Shown piece after piece: positions 27,901 through 39,670 of a stretch of 64,000 nucleotides of DNA. Made by a program: the position numbers and the translations under genes. Position 1 is the first letter of the stretch, and every line of letters begins with the position of its first letter. The notes beneath the pieces are model-generated. The model was not told where the DNA came from. It worked only from the letters and a program-made list of their open reading frames with translations, and made no database searches. Location of the stretch: positions 1,116,001-1,180,000 of the forward strand of contig JAYKKM010000226.1 of assembly GCA_035772405.1 (NCBI GenBank), read 5' to 3'. The stretch comes from Chrysogorgia sp. JL179-B06 (Eukaryota; Cnidaria; Anthozoa; Scleralcyonacea; Chrysogorgiidae).

Positions 27901-30900
27901 AATAATTCTTAGTCCTAATGCGAAGCAAAGAGAATAATTCTTAGTCCTAATGCGAAACAAAGAGAATAATTCTTAGTCTTATGCGAAACAAAGAGAATAA
28001 TTCTTAGTCCTAATGCGAAAAAAAGAGAATGATTCTTAGTCCTAATGCGAAGCAAAGAGAATAATTCTTAGTCCTAATGCGAAACAAAGAGGATAATTCT
28101 TAGTCCTAATGCGAAAAAAAGAGAATGATTCTTAGTCCTAATGCGAAACAAAGAGAATAATTCTTAGTACCTGAATAAAGACCCCTGGTTATACAAACTC
28201 CTAATGCGAAACAAAGAGAATAATTTTTAGTCCTAATGCGAAAAAAAGAGAATAATTCTTAGTCCTAATGCGAAAAAAAGAGAATAATTCTTAGTCCTAA
28301 TGCGAAACAAAGAGAATAATTCTTAGTCCTAATGCGAAACAAAGAGAATAATTCTTAGTCCTAATGCGAAACAAAGAGAATAATTCTTAGTGCCTGAATA
28401 AAGACCCCTGGTTATACAAACTCCTAATGCGAAACAAAGAGAATAATTCTTAGTCCTAATGCGAAACAAAGAGAATAATTCTTAGTCCTAATGCGAAACA
28501 AAAGAATGATTCTTAGTCCTAATGCGAAAAAAAGAGAATAATTCTTAGTCCTAATGCGAACCAAAGAGAATAATTCTTAGTCCTAATGCGAAACAAAGAG
28601 AATAATTCTTAGTGCCTGAATAAAGACCCCTGGTTATAGAAACTCCTAATGCGAAACAAAGAGAATAATTCTTAGTCCTAATGCGAAACAAAGAGAATAA
28701 TTCTTAGTGCCTGAATAAAGACCCCTGGTTATAGAAACTCCTAATGCGAAACAAAGAGAATAATTCTTAGTTCTAATGCGAAACAAAGAGAATAATTCTT
28801 AGTCCTAATGCGAAACAAAGAGAATAATTCTTAGTCCTAATGCGAAGCAAAGAGAATAATTCTTAGTCCTAATGCGAAACAAAGAGGATAATTCTTAGTC
28901 CTAATGCGAAACAAAGAGAATAATTCTTAGTCCTAATGCGAAACAAAGAGAATGATTCTTAGTCCTAATGCGAAACAAAGAGAATAATTCTTAGTCCTAA
29001 TGCGAAGCAAAGAGAATAATTCTTAGTCCTAATGCGAAACAAAGAGGATAATTCTTAGTCCTAATGCGAAACAAAGAGAATAATTCTTAGTCCTAATGCG
29101 AAACAAAGAGAATAATTCTAAGTCCTAATGCGAAGCAAAGAGAATAATTCTTAGTCCTAATGCGAAACAAAGAGAATAATTCTTAGTCCTAATGCGAAAC
29201 AAAGAGAATGATTCTTAGTCCTAATGCGAAACAAAGAGAATAATTCTTAGTCCTAATGCGAAAAAAAGAGAATGATTCTTAGTCCTAATGCGAAACAAAG
29301 AGAATAATTCTTAGTCCTAATGCGAAGCAAAGAGAATAATTCTTAGTCCTAATGCGAAACAAAGAGGATAATTCTTAGTCCTAATGCGAAAAAAGAGAAT
29401 AATTCTTAGTCTTAATGCCAAAAAAGAGAATAATTCTTAGTCCTAATGCAAAACAAAGAGAATAATTCTTAGTCCTAATGCGAAACAAAGAGAATAATTC
29501 TTAGTCCTAATGCGAAACAAAGAGAATAATTCTTAGTCCTAATGCGAAACAAAGAGAATAATTCTTAGTGCTAATGCGAAACAAAGAGAATAATTCTTAG
29601 TCCTAATGCGAAACAAAGAGAATAATTCTAAGTCCTAATGCGAAACAAAGAGAATAATTCTTAGTCCTAATGCGAAACAAAGAGAATAATTCTTAGTCCT
29701 AATGCGAAACAAAGAGAATAATTCTTAGTCCTAATGCGAAACAAAGAGAATAATTCTTAGTCCTAATGCGAAACAAAGAGAATAATTCTTAGTCCTAATG
29801 AGAAACAAAGAGAATAATTCTTAGTCCTAATGCGAAACAAAGAGAATAATTCTTAGTCCTAATGCGAAACAAAGAGAATAATTCTTAGTCCTAATGCGAA
29901 ACAAAGAGAATAATTCTTAGTCCTAATGCGAAAAAAAGAGAATGATTCTTAGTCCTAATGCGAAACAAAGAGAATAATTCTTAGTCCTAATGCAAAAAAA
30001 AGAATAATTCTTAGTCCTAATGCGAAACAAAGAGAATAATTCTTAGTCCTAATGCGAAACAAAGAGAATAATTCTTAGTCCTAATGCGAAACAAAGAGAA
30101 TAATTCTTAGTCCTAATGCGAAACAAAGAGAATAATTCTTAGTCCTAATGCGAAACAAAGAGAATAATTCTTAGTCCTAATGCGAAACAAAGAGAATAAT
30201 TCTTAGTCCTAATGCGAAACAAAGAGAATAATTCTTAGTCCTAATGCGAAACAAAGAGAATAATTCTTAGTTTTAATGCGAAACAAAGAGAATAATTCTT
30301 AGTCCTAATGCAAAAAAAAGAGAATAATTCTTAGTGCTATTGCGAAACAAAGAGAATGATTCTTAGTGCTAATGCGAAACAAAGAGAATGATTCTTAGTC
30401 CTAATGCGAAACAAAGAGAATGATTCTTAGTGCTAATGCGAAACAAAGAGAATAATTCTTAGTCCTAATGCGAAACAAAGAGAATGATTCTTAGTGCTAA
30501 TGCGAAACAAAGAGAATAATTCTTAGTCCTAATGCGAAACAAAGAGAATAATTCTTAGTTTTAATGCGAAACAAAGAATAATTCTTAGTCCTAATGCAAA
30601 AAAAAGAGAATAATTCTTAGTGCTATTGCGAAACAAAGAGAATGATTCTTAGTGCTAATGCGAAACAAAGAGAATGATTCTTAGTCCTAATGCGAAACAA
30701 AGAGAATAATTCTTAGTCCTAATGCGAAACAAAGAGAATAATTCTTAGTCCTAATGCGAAACAAAGAGAATAATTCTTAGTCCTAATGCGAAACAAAGAG
30801 AATAATTCTTAGTCTTAATGCGAAACAAAGAGAATAATTCTTAGTCCTAATGCAAAAAAAAGAGAATAATTCTTAGTGCTATTGCGAAACAAAGAGAATG

Positions 30901-33763
30901 ATTCTTAGTGCTAATGCGAAACAAAGAGAATAATTCTTAGTCCTAATGCAAAACAAAGAGAATAATTCTTAGTGCTAATGCGAAACAAAGAGAATGATTC
31001 TTAGTCCTAATGCGAAAAAAAGAGAATGATTCTTAGTCCTAATGCGAAAAAAAGAGAATAATTCTTAGTCCTAATGCGAAACAAAGAGAATAATTCTTAG
31101 TCCTAATGCAAAAAAAAGAGAATAATTCTTAGTGCTATTGCGAAACAAAGAGAATGATTCTTAGTGCTAATGCGAAACAAAGAGAATAATTCTTAGTCCT
31201 AATGCGAAACAAAGAGAATGATTCTTAGTGCTAATGCGAAACAAAGAGAATGATTCTTAGTGCTAATGCGAAACAAAGAGAATAATTCTTAGTCCTAATG
31301 CGAAAAAAAGAGAATGATTCTTAGTCCTAATGCGAAACAAAGAGAATAATTCTTAGTCCTAATGCGAAACAAAGAGAATAATTCTTAGTCCTAATGCGAA
31401 AAAAAGAGAATAATTCTTAGTCCTAATGCGAAAAAAAGAGAATGATTCTTAGTCCTAATGCGAAACAAAGAGAATAATTCTTAGTCTTAATGCGAAACAA
31501 AGAGAATAATTCTTAGTCCTAATGCGAAAAAAAGAGAATGATTCTTAGTCCTAATGCGAAACAAAGAGAATAATTCTTAGTCCTAATGCGAAGCAAAGAG
31601 AATAATTCTTAGTCCTAATGCGAAACAAAGAGGATAATTCTTAGTCCTAATGCGAAAAAAAGAGAATAATTCTTAGTCCTAATGCGAAACAAAGAGAATA
31701 ATTCTTAGTCCTAATGCGAAACAAAGAGAATAATTCTTAGTCCTAATGCGAAACAAAGAGAATAATTCTTAGTGCTAATGCGAAACAGAGAGAATAATTT
31801 TTAGTCCTAATGCGAAACAAAGAGAATAATTCTTAGTCCTAATGCGAAACAAAGAGAATAATTCTTAGTCCTAATGCGAAACAAAGAGAATAATTCTTAG
31901 TCCTAATGCGAAACAAAGAGAATAATTCTTAGTCCTAATGCGAAACAAAGAGAATAATTCTTAGTCCTAATGCGAAACAAAGAGAATAATTCTTAGTCCT
32001 AATGCGAAGCAAAGAGAATAATTCTTAGTCCTAATGCGAAACAAAGAGAATAATTCTTAGTCTTATGCGAAACAAAGAGAATAATTCTTAGTCCTAAATG
32101 CGAAAAAAAGAGAATGATTCTTAGTCCTAATGCGAAACAAAGAGAATAATTCTTAGTCCTAATGCGAAGCAAAGAGAATAATTCTTAGTCCTAATGCGAA
32201 ACAAAGAGGATAATTCTTAGTCCTAATGCGAAAAAAAGAGAATGATTCTTAGTCCTAATGCGAAACAAAGAGAATAATTCTTAGTCCTAATGCGAAACAA
32301 AGAGAATAATTCTTAGTCCTAATGCGAAACAAAGAGAATAATTCTTAGTCCTAATGCGAAACAAAGAGAATAATTCTTAGTCCTAATGCGAAACAAAGAG
32401 AATAATTCTTAGTCCTAATGCGAAACAAAGAGAATAATTCTTAGTCCTAATGCGAAACAAAGAGAATAATTCTTAGTCCTAATGCGAAACAAAGAGAATA
32501 ATTCTTAGTCCTAATGCGAAACAAAGAGAATAATTCTTAGTCCTAATGCGAAACAAAGAGAATAATTCTTAGTCCTAATGCGAAACAAAGAGAATAATTC
32601 TAAGTCCTAATGCGAAACAAAGAGAATAATTCTTAGTCCTAATGCGAAACAAAGAGAATAATTCTTAGTCCTAATGCGAAACAAAGAGAATAATTCTTAG
32701 TCCTAATGCGAAACAAAGAGAATAGTTCTTAGTCCTAATGCGAAACAAAGAGAATAATTCTTAGTCCTAATGCGAAACAAAGAGAATAATTCTTAGTCCT
32801 AATGCGAAACAAAGAGAATAATTCTTAGTCCTAATGCGAAACAAAGAGAATAATTCTTAGTCCTAATGCGAAACAAAGAGAATAATTCTTAGTCCTAATG
32901 CGAAGCAAAGAGAATAATTCTTAGTCCTAATGCGAAACAAAGAGGATAATTCTTAGTCCTAATGCGAAAAAAAGAGAATGATTCTTAGTCCTAATGCGAA
33001 ACAAAGAGAATAATTCTTAGTCCTAATGCGAAACAAAGAGAATAATTCTTAGTCCTAATGCGAAACAAAGAGAATAATTCTTAGTCCTAATGCGAAACAA
33101 AGAGAATAATTCTTAGTCCTAATGCGAAACAAAGAGAATAATTCTTAGTCCTAATGCGAAACAAAGAGAATAATTCTTAGTCCTAATGCGAAACAAAGAG
33201 AATAATTCTTAGTCCTAATGCGAAACAAAGAGAATAATTCTTAGTCCTAATGCGAAACAAAGAGAATAATTCTTAGTCCTAATGCGAAACAAAGAGAATA
33301 ATTCTTAGTCCTAATGCGAAACAAAGAGAATAATTCTAAGTCCTAATGCGAAACAAAGAGAATAATTCTTAGTCCTAATGCGAAACAAAGAGAATAATTC
33401 TTAGTCCTAATGCGAAACAAAGAGAATAATTCTTAGTCCTAATGCGAAACAAAGAGAATAATTATTAGTCCTAATGCGAAACAAAGAGAATAATTCTTAG
33501 TCCTAATGCGAAACAAAGAGAATAATTCTTAGTCCTAATGCGAAACAAAGAGAATAATTCTTAGTCCTAATGCGAAACAAAGAGAATAATTCTTAGTCCT
33601 AATGCGAAACAAAGAGAATAATTCTTAGTCCTAATGCGAAAAAAAGAGAATGATTCTTAGTCCTAATGCGAAACAAAGAGAATAATTCTTAGTCCTAATG
33701 CGAAACAAAGAGAATAATTCTTAGTCCTAAATGCGAAACAAAGAGAATAATTCTTATAGTCCT
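24980..33763. repeat. Minisatellite array, right part (~32-bp unit)
   Basis: About 8.8 kb of the same 32-bp unit as 1-4434. Stretches such as 32240-33700 are almost perfectly uniform, while 25380-27600 shows repeating patterns of variants (CGAAAAAAAGAGAATGATTC, CGAAGCAAAGAG, AAAGAGGATAAT) recurring every few hundred bases, which indicates higher-order duplication. The CTGAATAAAGACCCCTGG spacer occurs near 28168, 28392, 28615 and 28709. The array ends directly in a SINE fragment. Confidence 0.98.
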
Positions 33764-33911
33764 AATTAGTGTTGCTATAATCCAATGAGCAGTGCTAATT
33801 GCAGGCCGTGCTTTCATCAAAAGCCTTATAAATAAAATTGGGTCCAGCTCCGGCTAGCGAAATAGGAGCCTACGAGTCGCCCCCGGCTATGGCCGACCAA
33901 CTCACTTACTT
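33764..33911 (+). mobile_element. 5'-truncated SINE fragment
   Basis: ATTAGTGTTGCTATAATCCA and the following ~150 bp match the 3' two thirds of the complete SINE at 34668-35003 (GTGCTAATTG, GGGCTTTCA-like, AAAATTGGG, CCAGCTC, GGAGCCTACG, CTCCGGCTA/CCCCGGCTA, GGCCGACCAACTCACTTACTT). It abuts the satellite. A second short tail-like piece (GGCCGACCAACTAAACTTAC) lies at about 33960-33980. Confidence 0.8.
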
Positions 33912-33993
33912 ATAAGGCCGACTAAACCCTGACCCCAACCCCCCTGAATCTTACTTATGGCCGACCAACTAAACTTACTTGCACTTACTTGGT

Positions 33994-34306
33994 CTTACTC
34001 TAATGAAGGCTCCGCTCGAAATGTCAGTATTTCGTTACTAAAATCTCGGCAGTTCACCACCTTTTCACTTTGCTATATATCCAAAACACTGTCTACACAG
34101 CACTCCTTAATTTAGGAGAAGTCAGTTACTAATGAAATATGTAGAAAATGCTGTTTTAGAGTGTCGCACAGAACATCCGAAAATCTATATAGCCATCTAC
34201 ATTTTATTGACAACCAGTAGCATCATCAGTATGGCCAGCTATCAAATTTTAATTTCAAAGTCTTGAATTCATGTTTGTACTTGTTGGAATACCCATTGCA
34301 TTTTAG
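33994..34306. other. AT-rich intronic DNA, nothing recognised
   Basis: No open frame, repeat or RNA gene is seen between the SINE fragments and the first visible RED exon; the end (TTGGAATACCCATTGCATTTTAG) provides the exon's acceptor tract. Confidence 0.6.
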
Positions 34307-34418
34307 GAATACTGCAGCAGAAATGAGAAGACGAGCAATTCAAGAAAGTAAATTCTTAGGTGGCGATATGGAGCATACTCACTTGGTTAAAGGTCTTGAT
34401 TTTGCTTTGCTACAAAAG
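34307..34418 (+). CDS. IK: RED/IK protein exon (first visible)
   Basis: It encodes RRRAIQESKFLGGDMEHTHL followed by VKGLDFALLQK, the highly conserved core of the RED_N domain of RED/IK, a spliceosome B-complex component in the nucleus. The acceptor TTTTAG ends at 34306 and the donor GGTACA begins at 34419. The first base completes a codon from an exon that is not in the window between the satellite and here; exons coding roughly the first 150 residues must lie before position 1 or be missing. All following exons keep phase. Confidence 0.93.
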
Positions 34419-34656
34419 GTACAAATGAATATTTTTATATCTTACAGAGGAAAGAAATTGTGTGGGGACAAGTAGATTAAATAGAGGATTATGATTACCA
34501 TTGTCCCAAAGTATTTATTGTACTCCTGAATGGGTGTTGGTATTTGATGAAGCACTATTTCATGTGTTTTCCTGATAATAGCTTATACATACTCCAATGT
34601 TGTATGGTGGAATTGCAACTCCATAATAATTGTTTTGAAGTGTTTTTGTTGCTGTA

Positions 34657-35014
34657 TACACTCTATATATTATACCGGACAGGTATAATATAGTGGTCAG
34701 TGATCGCTGCTTGACTTTCCAAAGTTAAGCACCGTACCTCTGGTATACTAACTAGATGGGTTACCACCTTGTTCATATATCGGTCCCGGAAGACTGAAAA
34801 TTAGTGTTGCCATAATCCAATGAGAAGTGCTAATTGTAGGTCGGGCTTTCACCAAGAGCCTTAAATAAAATTGGGACCAGCTCTGTCTGGGGTAAGTGGT
34901 TAATTCCAGGGATAGGAGTGGCGCCCACCCTACCTTCGGGTAGCAGCTACTGAAAGAGGAGCCTACGGGTCGCCTCCGGCTACGGCCGGCCAACTTACTT
35001 ACTTACACTCTATA
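34657..35014 (+). mobile_element. Complete 5S-rRNA-derived SINE with 11-bp TSD
   Basis: The element 34668-35003 is flanked by TACACTCTATA at 34657-34667 and 35004-35014. Its head reads like 5S rRNA: CCAAAGTTAAGCACC, then CTAACTAGATGGGTTACCAC, matching the internal promoter region of 5S genes, so it should be a SINE3-type element transcribed by RNA polymerase III. The body continues with the sequence shared with 33764-33911 and ends in ACTTACTTACTT, the likely LINE-recognised tail. It sits in a RED intron. Confidence 0.85.
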
Positions 35015-35120
35015 ACCATATTTAGCTGCATGGACTCGGGTGGAGCAAAGGTTATGATGATTATTGGTTCATCCAGCTTCAGTAGCAAAAACATTCTGAA
35101 ATATACTTTGATTACGACAG

Positions 35121-35200
35121 GTGCGTAGTGAGATTACAGCTCGAGTAGATACGGATGAAGACCCTGCAAAAAGAGGAAAATTCAAACCAAAGGCTGATAA
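35121..35200 (+). CDS. IK: RED/IK protein exon
   Basis: Encodes VRSEITARVDTDEDPAKRGK then FKPKAD. It follows directly on FALLQK of the previous exon in phase 0, as in RED proteins, and ends in phase 2 before GTATGT. Confidence 0.9.
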
Positions 35201-35766
35201 GTATGTTACCAGCTGTAATATTTGTCTGTTTTTGGTGAAGAGGGTTTGACTTATAGTAGATTTGTTGCATTGCATTTTGTCAAAACGCTAAAGTGAAAGG
35301 AAGGTTGACAAAGAGAGCGTAAAACATATTGGTAACAAAAACTAAGGCAACTAAGGTGCTAACATAGACAAAACCCAGAAACAGCAACAAGCAACAGAAA
35401 TGTTGCCCCTCTCTTCAGCAGACTTTTATGGACACCCTTATATGGACACGCTAATTTGTTGTTTATATCCCTCAATATCAAACTCTGCTCTTTTTATAAA
35501 ATACCGTATGTAAACAATAATATAAGCATGACGCAATGTATTTCCCGAGACACGCACTTTAATACCAAAATAGAAAAAACATGCAAGAGTTTCACTGAAA
35601 GTTAAAAAAGAAAACAAACCCTCTTGAATTTTCAACATAACTGCAAACGAAAACCTCAACGCTCTTAGCTAACTGCCTTTTGAACATTGGCCATGATGGC
35701 GTGAATTAAAACATTACTTTACTATATATGTATTCTTTAGTTGTCTGGTGATATTTATTTAATTAG
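35201..35766. other. Intron, nothing recognised
   Basis: AT-rich intron of the RED gene without recognised repeats or RNA genes; ends with TATTTATTTAATTAG. Confidence 0.6.
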
Positions 35767-35864
35767 AGTAAAACAAGGAGATAATGACGACGACGATGAT
35801 GATGATGATGACGATGAAAAGTATGATGATGAAGATGATGATATGGAATTCTCAACATTATTAG
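35767..35864 (+). CDS. IK: RED/IK protein exon, acidic
   Basis: Encodes a run of aspartates (GAC/GAT codons, nine in a row) then EKYDDEDDDMEFSTLLG. The acidic linker precedes the MGRxxYR-type segment of RED. The start after AATTAG is the only nearby acceptor that keeps phase (one base) and avoids a stop. The GAT repeat is prone to length change. Confidence 0.85.
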
Positions 35865-36390
35865 GTACACATAACCTTTTTAGGATATTACTGTCGTGGT
35901 AATTGAAGAGTGGGTGAGGTTTCATATAAAATCCCGAAATGACGTTACATAGACTATCGGTAGTAAAATTCGAAATTAAAATCAACTGTTATTTCTAAAA
36001 TAAAGCATTATCGTAAGAGTTGGCGTTAGTATTGCTTGAGGGTTAGGATTATGGTAAGGTTTAGGTTAGGACTATGTTTTCAATTGTTTTCATATTTCAA
36101 TTTCTTAATCCTATTGGTTTGTCAAAAACCAATCAAATTCAAAGCAGGAGGTTGTTCAACGAACTTAATCGAACCATGATCATACCAATTCGTCAATGTG
36201 AAGAAATTAATTTTCTCGTCATTTCAATTACCGCGACAGTAAAACAGTTGTAAGGTATAAGAAACCATCAACACTGTCACTGAACTACTTTCAAGTTTTC
36301 ATTTTTCTATATTACCCATAACTTTCTATGTTGTTAAAATTGAATAGAAACACTGCTTACAGTTGAGTTGTTGTGATGGATAACCATAAC

Positions 36391-36622
36391 GACGATACAT
36401 GGATGATTGTTAAGCTGAAATCCTCAGAAAATGTTTCGTAGTCCCGGACAGGAATCAAACCTGTAACCTTCTGATTGCCAGTGAGACGCTCTAATCATTG
36501 AGCCATCGAGACCCAGATGGAGAGCGAAGGTTACAATGATGTACTGGTTGGGTGTGTACATGTTCGATCCCTCTCCGGGTCTCGAAAACATTTTATGAGG
36601 ATTTGAGCTTGATGTATCGTCT
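36391..36622. mobile_element. Foldback (MITE-like) element with tRNA-like core
   Basis: The arms GACGATACATGG...TTAAGCTGAAATCCTCAGAA (from 36391) and TGAGGATTTGAGCTTGATGTATCGTC (to 36622) are inverted copies. Between them the minus strand (36514-36441) reads as a degenerate tRNA: TGGCTCAATGATTAGAGCG (A box) and ACAGGTTTGATTCCTGT (T arm), but the acceptor stem pairs badly. A half copy of the same element lies at 39296-39365. Confidence 0.7.
36441..36514 (-). pseudogene. tRNA-like sequence inside the foldback element
   Basis: A box TGGCTCAATGATTAGAGC and a perfect five-base T stem ACAGG/CCTGT with loop TTTGATT are present. The acceptor stem (GGGTCTC against CCGGGAC) has several mismatches, so it is a tRNA-derived repeat part rather than a functional tRNA. 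Confidence 0.6.
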
Positions 36623-37213
36623 GTTTACTCCAAGCTTATATGGCTACTCCAAGCTTATATGGCTTGGCTCGTACTGAAAAATATCTATCTTGTTCCTATC
36701 TATCTTGTCCCTATATCTTGTTTGTAGAGCCTTCGTTAATTATTCGGTAGCTTATTCGGTAGATTTGATTAGTTATTTTCCGACATTTTTATCCATTCTG
36801 ATAACTAATGAATATAATATGGTTAAGTATATGAATGCGGGAAATTGGGAGAGCACAAAGCGTATAAGAGAGATATTTTTAATGTTCTCCCCACATCCCA
36901 AGTGCATCTCAAACTTGTTTCTTTGTTCATTTCTATTCATTTGTTTAGGAGATTTTTTAATGGTATATACATTTGAAACACTTCTACTGAATCAGAAAAC
37001 GAATAGGGGTGGAATGGGTGCTGTTATTTGTCACTGCAACTTCGTATCCAGGGTCGTATCTTCGCTGCGGAAATAAGACCCTCGGTAACGGCGCGAAGCG
37101 AAGGCCGGTTGCTGTTACTGTAGCCAATGAAAATCCAGGATTACGCAGGAAGCGTGAAACTGCTTTTCTGATGGCGTGTTTAATTTTCATTTTTTTTTTT
37201 TCATTTGTTAAAG

Positions 37214-37287
37214 GTCAAAGAATTTACAGAGCTGTTTTTAAAAGCCGTCCACCAGATAAAAACGAACTGTTCCAGTCAGGAAGAATG
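37214..37287 (+). CDS. IK: RED/IK protein exon
   Basis: Encodes GQRIYRAVFKSRPPDKNELF then QSGRM. The acceptor is GTTAAAG and the donor is GGTTAGTG. Sequence and phase follow the acidic exon and fit the conserved RED core. Confidence 0.92.
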
Positions 37288-37794
37288 GTTAGTGACAGTC
37301 AAATATACATATGACCTGCTAGGAATATTACAGATAAAATACAGTTGATATTACTAATATACCATGAATGTATCACATTGAAATTTCCGCAAAGTGTCTG
37401 GATTGATACGTCCAAAAATGGAATTGTACATTTTAAACTTTTTCCAACTATTTTTTCTTCTCGAAACGTTGTCCGTGTTAACAGAGCGCGAAAGTGACGA
37501 AGTTGAAAACGACGTGTTTAAAAACGTTCGGAAGCTGCATCGTGTATATTTAGATGTTATTTATATCTACTGCCCGCGCAATAGTATATTGCTATCGTAT
37601 CTGTTAAGTTCAGCTCAGTTCTGTTATGTTATGTTATGTTAACAATAGAATGTCTTCGGAACCAATCAAAACACTACTGGCCCATGTAGTTTTAGAGTTA
37701 TGACATTAATTTTTAATGTTCTACAGTTCCTGCGGTTCTGTAATTATTCTACTTCAGCAATTAAGTACAAATTGTTGGCCTTTACTTTTGACAG
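37288..37794. other. Intron, nothing recognised
   Basis: AT-rich intron; a short TATGTTATGTTATGTTA repeat lies near 37626. No other structure seen. Confidence 0.55.
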
Positions 37795-37884
37795 GCCTAC
37801 GTTTTTGAATTGGAAGATGAATATGCCGAAAGTGATATTCCTACCACTTTAATAAGGAGTAAAGCAGATTGCCCTGGAATGGAG
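37795..37884 (+). CDS. IK: RED/IK protein exon
   Basis: Encodes AYVFELEDEYAESDIPTTLI then RSKADCPGME, a strongly conserved RED segment. 30 codons, phase 0 on both sides. Confidence 0.95.
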
Positions 37885-37979
37885 GTAATAGAAATGCAAT
37901 TATTGCCATCAAAAGTAATAATAATAAATGAAATGTCTTAATTGCCATTCACCATTTACTTGTATATTTATTGTGTGTT

Positions 37980-38120
37980 TGATTACCTACCTGCCAACTT
38001 CGTATCCAGGATCTTCGTTTCCTTCCATCCTTCCTAAATTTCTTTGTTCTGAAATTCTTTCCTTCCTTTTAAATTCCTTCCTTAAATTCCTTCCTTCCTT
38101 ATTTCCTTCCTTCCTGATTT
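37980..38120. repeat. Degenerate CCTT-rich simple repeat
   Basis: Repeated CCTTCC/TTCCTT words in the intron (for example TTCCTTCCTTATTTCCTTCC near 38090). No coding potential. Confidence 0.6.
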
Positions 38121-38197
38121 ACTTGCCACTACAAACTAGAGTAATACAATTCAAACTCTCACTTATAGTTATACTGAATGAAATATTTCGTTTTTAG

Positions 38198-38306
38198 ACT
38201 CAGACCACGCTGACAACAAATGATATTGTCATAAATAAGCTGACACAAATTTTGTTATATCTCAGACAAGGCATGAGAGGGAAAAAGTTAAAAAAGAAAG
38301 AAAAAG
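38198..38306 (+). CDS. IK: RED/IK protein exon
   Basis: Encodes TQTTLTTNDIVINKLTQILL then YLRQGMRGKKLKKKEK, the conserved helix and basic stretch of RED. It starts in phase 0 and leaves one base for the next exon. Confidence 0.95.
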
Positions 38307-38825
38307 GTCTGTTTGCTTCACATATTTTATATGCAGGGTGCGCAACCAAGCAGATTTAGATCAGGGCTGTATAGAAACCATTCGTTTTCCATATTCACAC
38401 GCAGAACTCGTTTTTCAAAGATCTGACGTGGGGTAAGAATAAATATGAAAGCTGCTAAGTTTGTCCTTCTTCACGTCAGATCGTCCGCAACGTCGCCCAT
38501 GAATATGCGTAACTACTCTTACTTAAGTATGTTTCGACATATTGAAGTTCTCTTATTTCTCCTTTCATATTATATCCAGTGTGCGAGGTAGACGACTTGG
38601 AGGAAAGTCCTCGAGAACTTTGATATATTGTATTTGGATGCCATGTGTGTGATTGTGCATCGAGCACATGGGGTGCATGCGTCTGAAGTAAAAATGTTGA
38701 CTTACTAAGGTTTACAAAGACGTGACTCATTAATATTTAACTCATTAAGTAAACGTAATTTTTTCCTCCAGATAATCTCATTGATTTTCATGTGATCTTG
38801 GGAATCTCTTGAGACGAATTGTAAA

Positions 38826-39166
38826 ATATCTTGTCGTCCGAAAATTTCATCTTCATGTCCCCAGTTTCGCCTGTTAAAGTTGATTTACTATTCACAGGAA
38901 AAACGTCATAGCAGGGACACGCAAAGACATTTCACAGTGATTCAACAGTAAAATACAAAGAAAGTTTGGGAATTGAGCGAATTTTGTCTAAACATGTCTT
39001 TTTAAAGTTCAGAGCTAAACTTTCTTTGTATTTCACTGTTGATCAGTGTGCAATGTCTTTGTGTGTCCCTACTTTGACGTCATTTCCTGTGAATAGTAAA
39101 TCAACTTTAGCAGGGGGAAAGTCACGAAGATGACATTTATGAACGACAAGATATATTACATTTCTT
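38826..39166. mobile_element. Foldback/MITE element
   Basis: The arms are inverted copies: CTTGTCGT...TTCATCTTC...TGTTAAAGTTGATTTACTAT, CACAGGAAA, CGTCA, GGGACAC and AAAGACAT on the left, with the complements in mirror order on the right (ending ACGACAAG at about 39151). The centre is about 100 bp. No coding capacity. Confidence 0.8.
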
Positions 39167-39295
39167 CTTGGTAGAACCCAAAGATTTACGATTATATGTA
39201 ACATCCCGGATAGGCACTTTAAATTCTATGTGAACTGATCTGGTAATGTGTTAATATGCACATTGCTGTAGTGAATGTGGGAGAGCTTGGAGTAG

Positions 39296-39510
39296 ACAGA
39301 CGATACATGGGCGATCGTCAAGCTCGTATCCTCAGAAAAACGATTCTAGTCCCGACAGGAATCGAACCTGGTAATATTCGTCATCCTTTAATCTTTGTAA
39401 AATATACCAGTTCACATGGTGTCCCTAATTAGCCTTCTTAGGCTAAATAATTTTGACACTTGAATAAAGTTATTGTATTGTATTGTATTGTATTGTATTG
39501 TATTGCTATA
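39296..39510. repeat. Half copy of tRNA-like foldback element and TATTG microsatellite
   Basis: 39296-39365 resembles the left arm and T-arm region of the element at 36391-36622 (AGACGATACATGG, TCAAGCTCGTATCCTCAGAA, GACAGGAATCGAACCTGG). Downstream, 39472-39507 is a run of (TATTG)n following AATAAAGTTATTG, which looks like the 3' tail of a retroposon. Confidence 0.6.
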
Positions 39511-39670
39511 GTTTGGATCATGTCTGAATGTGAAAGTCGTTGAAAAGTCTTTGAAATTACATAGTATAGAAGTCTGTGAAAATTTTGGAATTTCTGTGGG
39601 CTTTCAGTCTACGAACGCTGGACCACTTCTATATATTAATTCAGTCTTTGTGCATGTCTATATTTATTAG

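Noticed and set aside
1..33763. CRISPR-like array
   Set aside because: Repeats of ~32 bp are directly abutted with no unique spacers, and the surroundings are eukaryotic.
34748..34993. 81-residue minus-strand frame
   Set aside because: Lies entirely in the 5S-derived SINE.
36441..36514. Functional tRNA gene
   Set aside because: A box and T arm are present but the acceptor stem does not pair and it lies in a foldback repeat.
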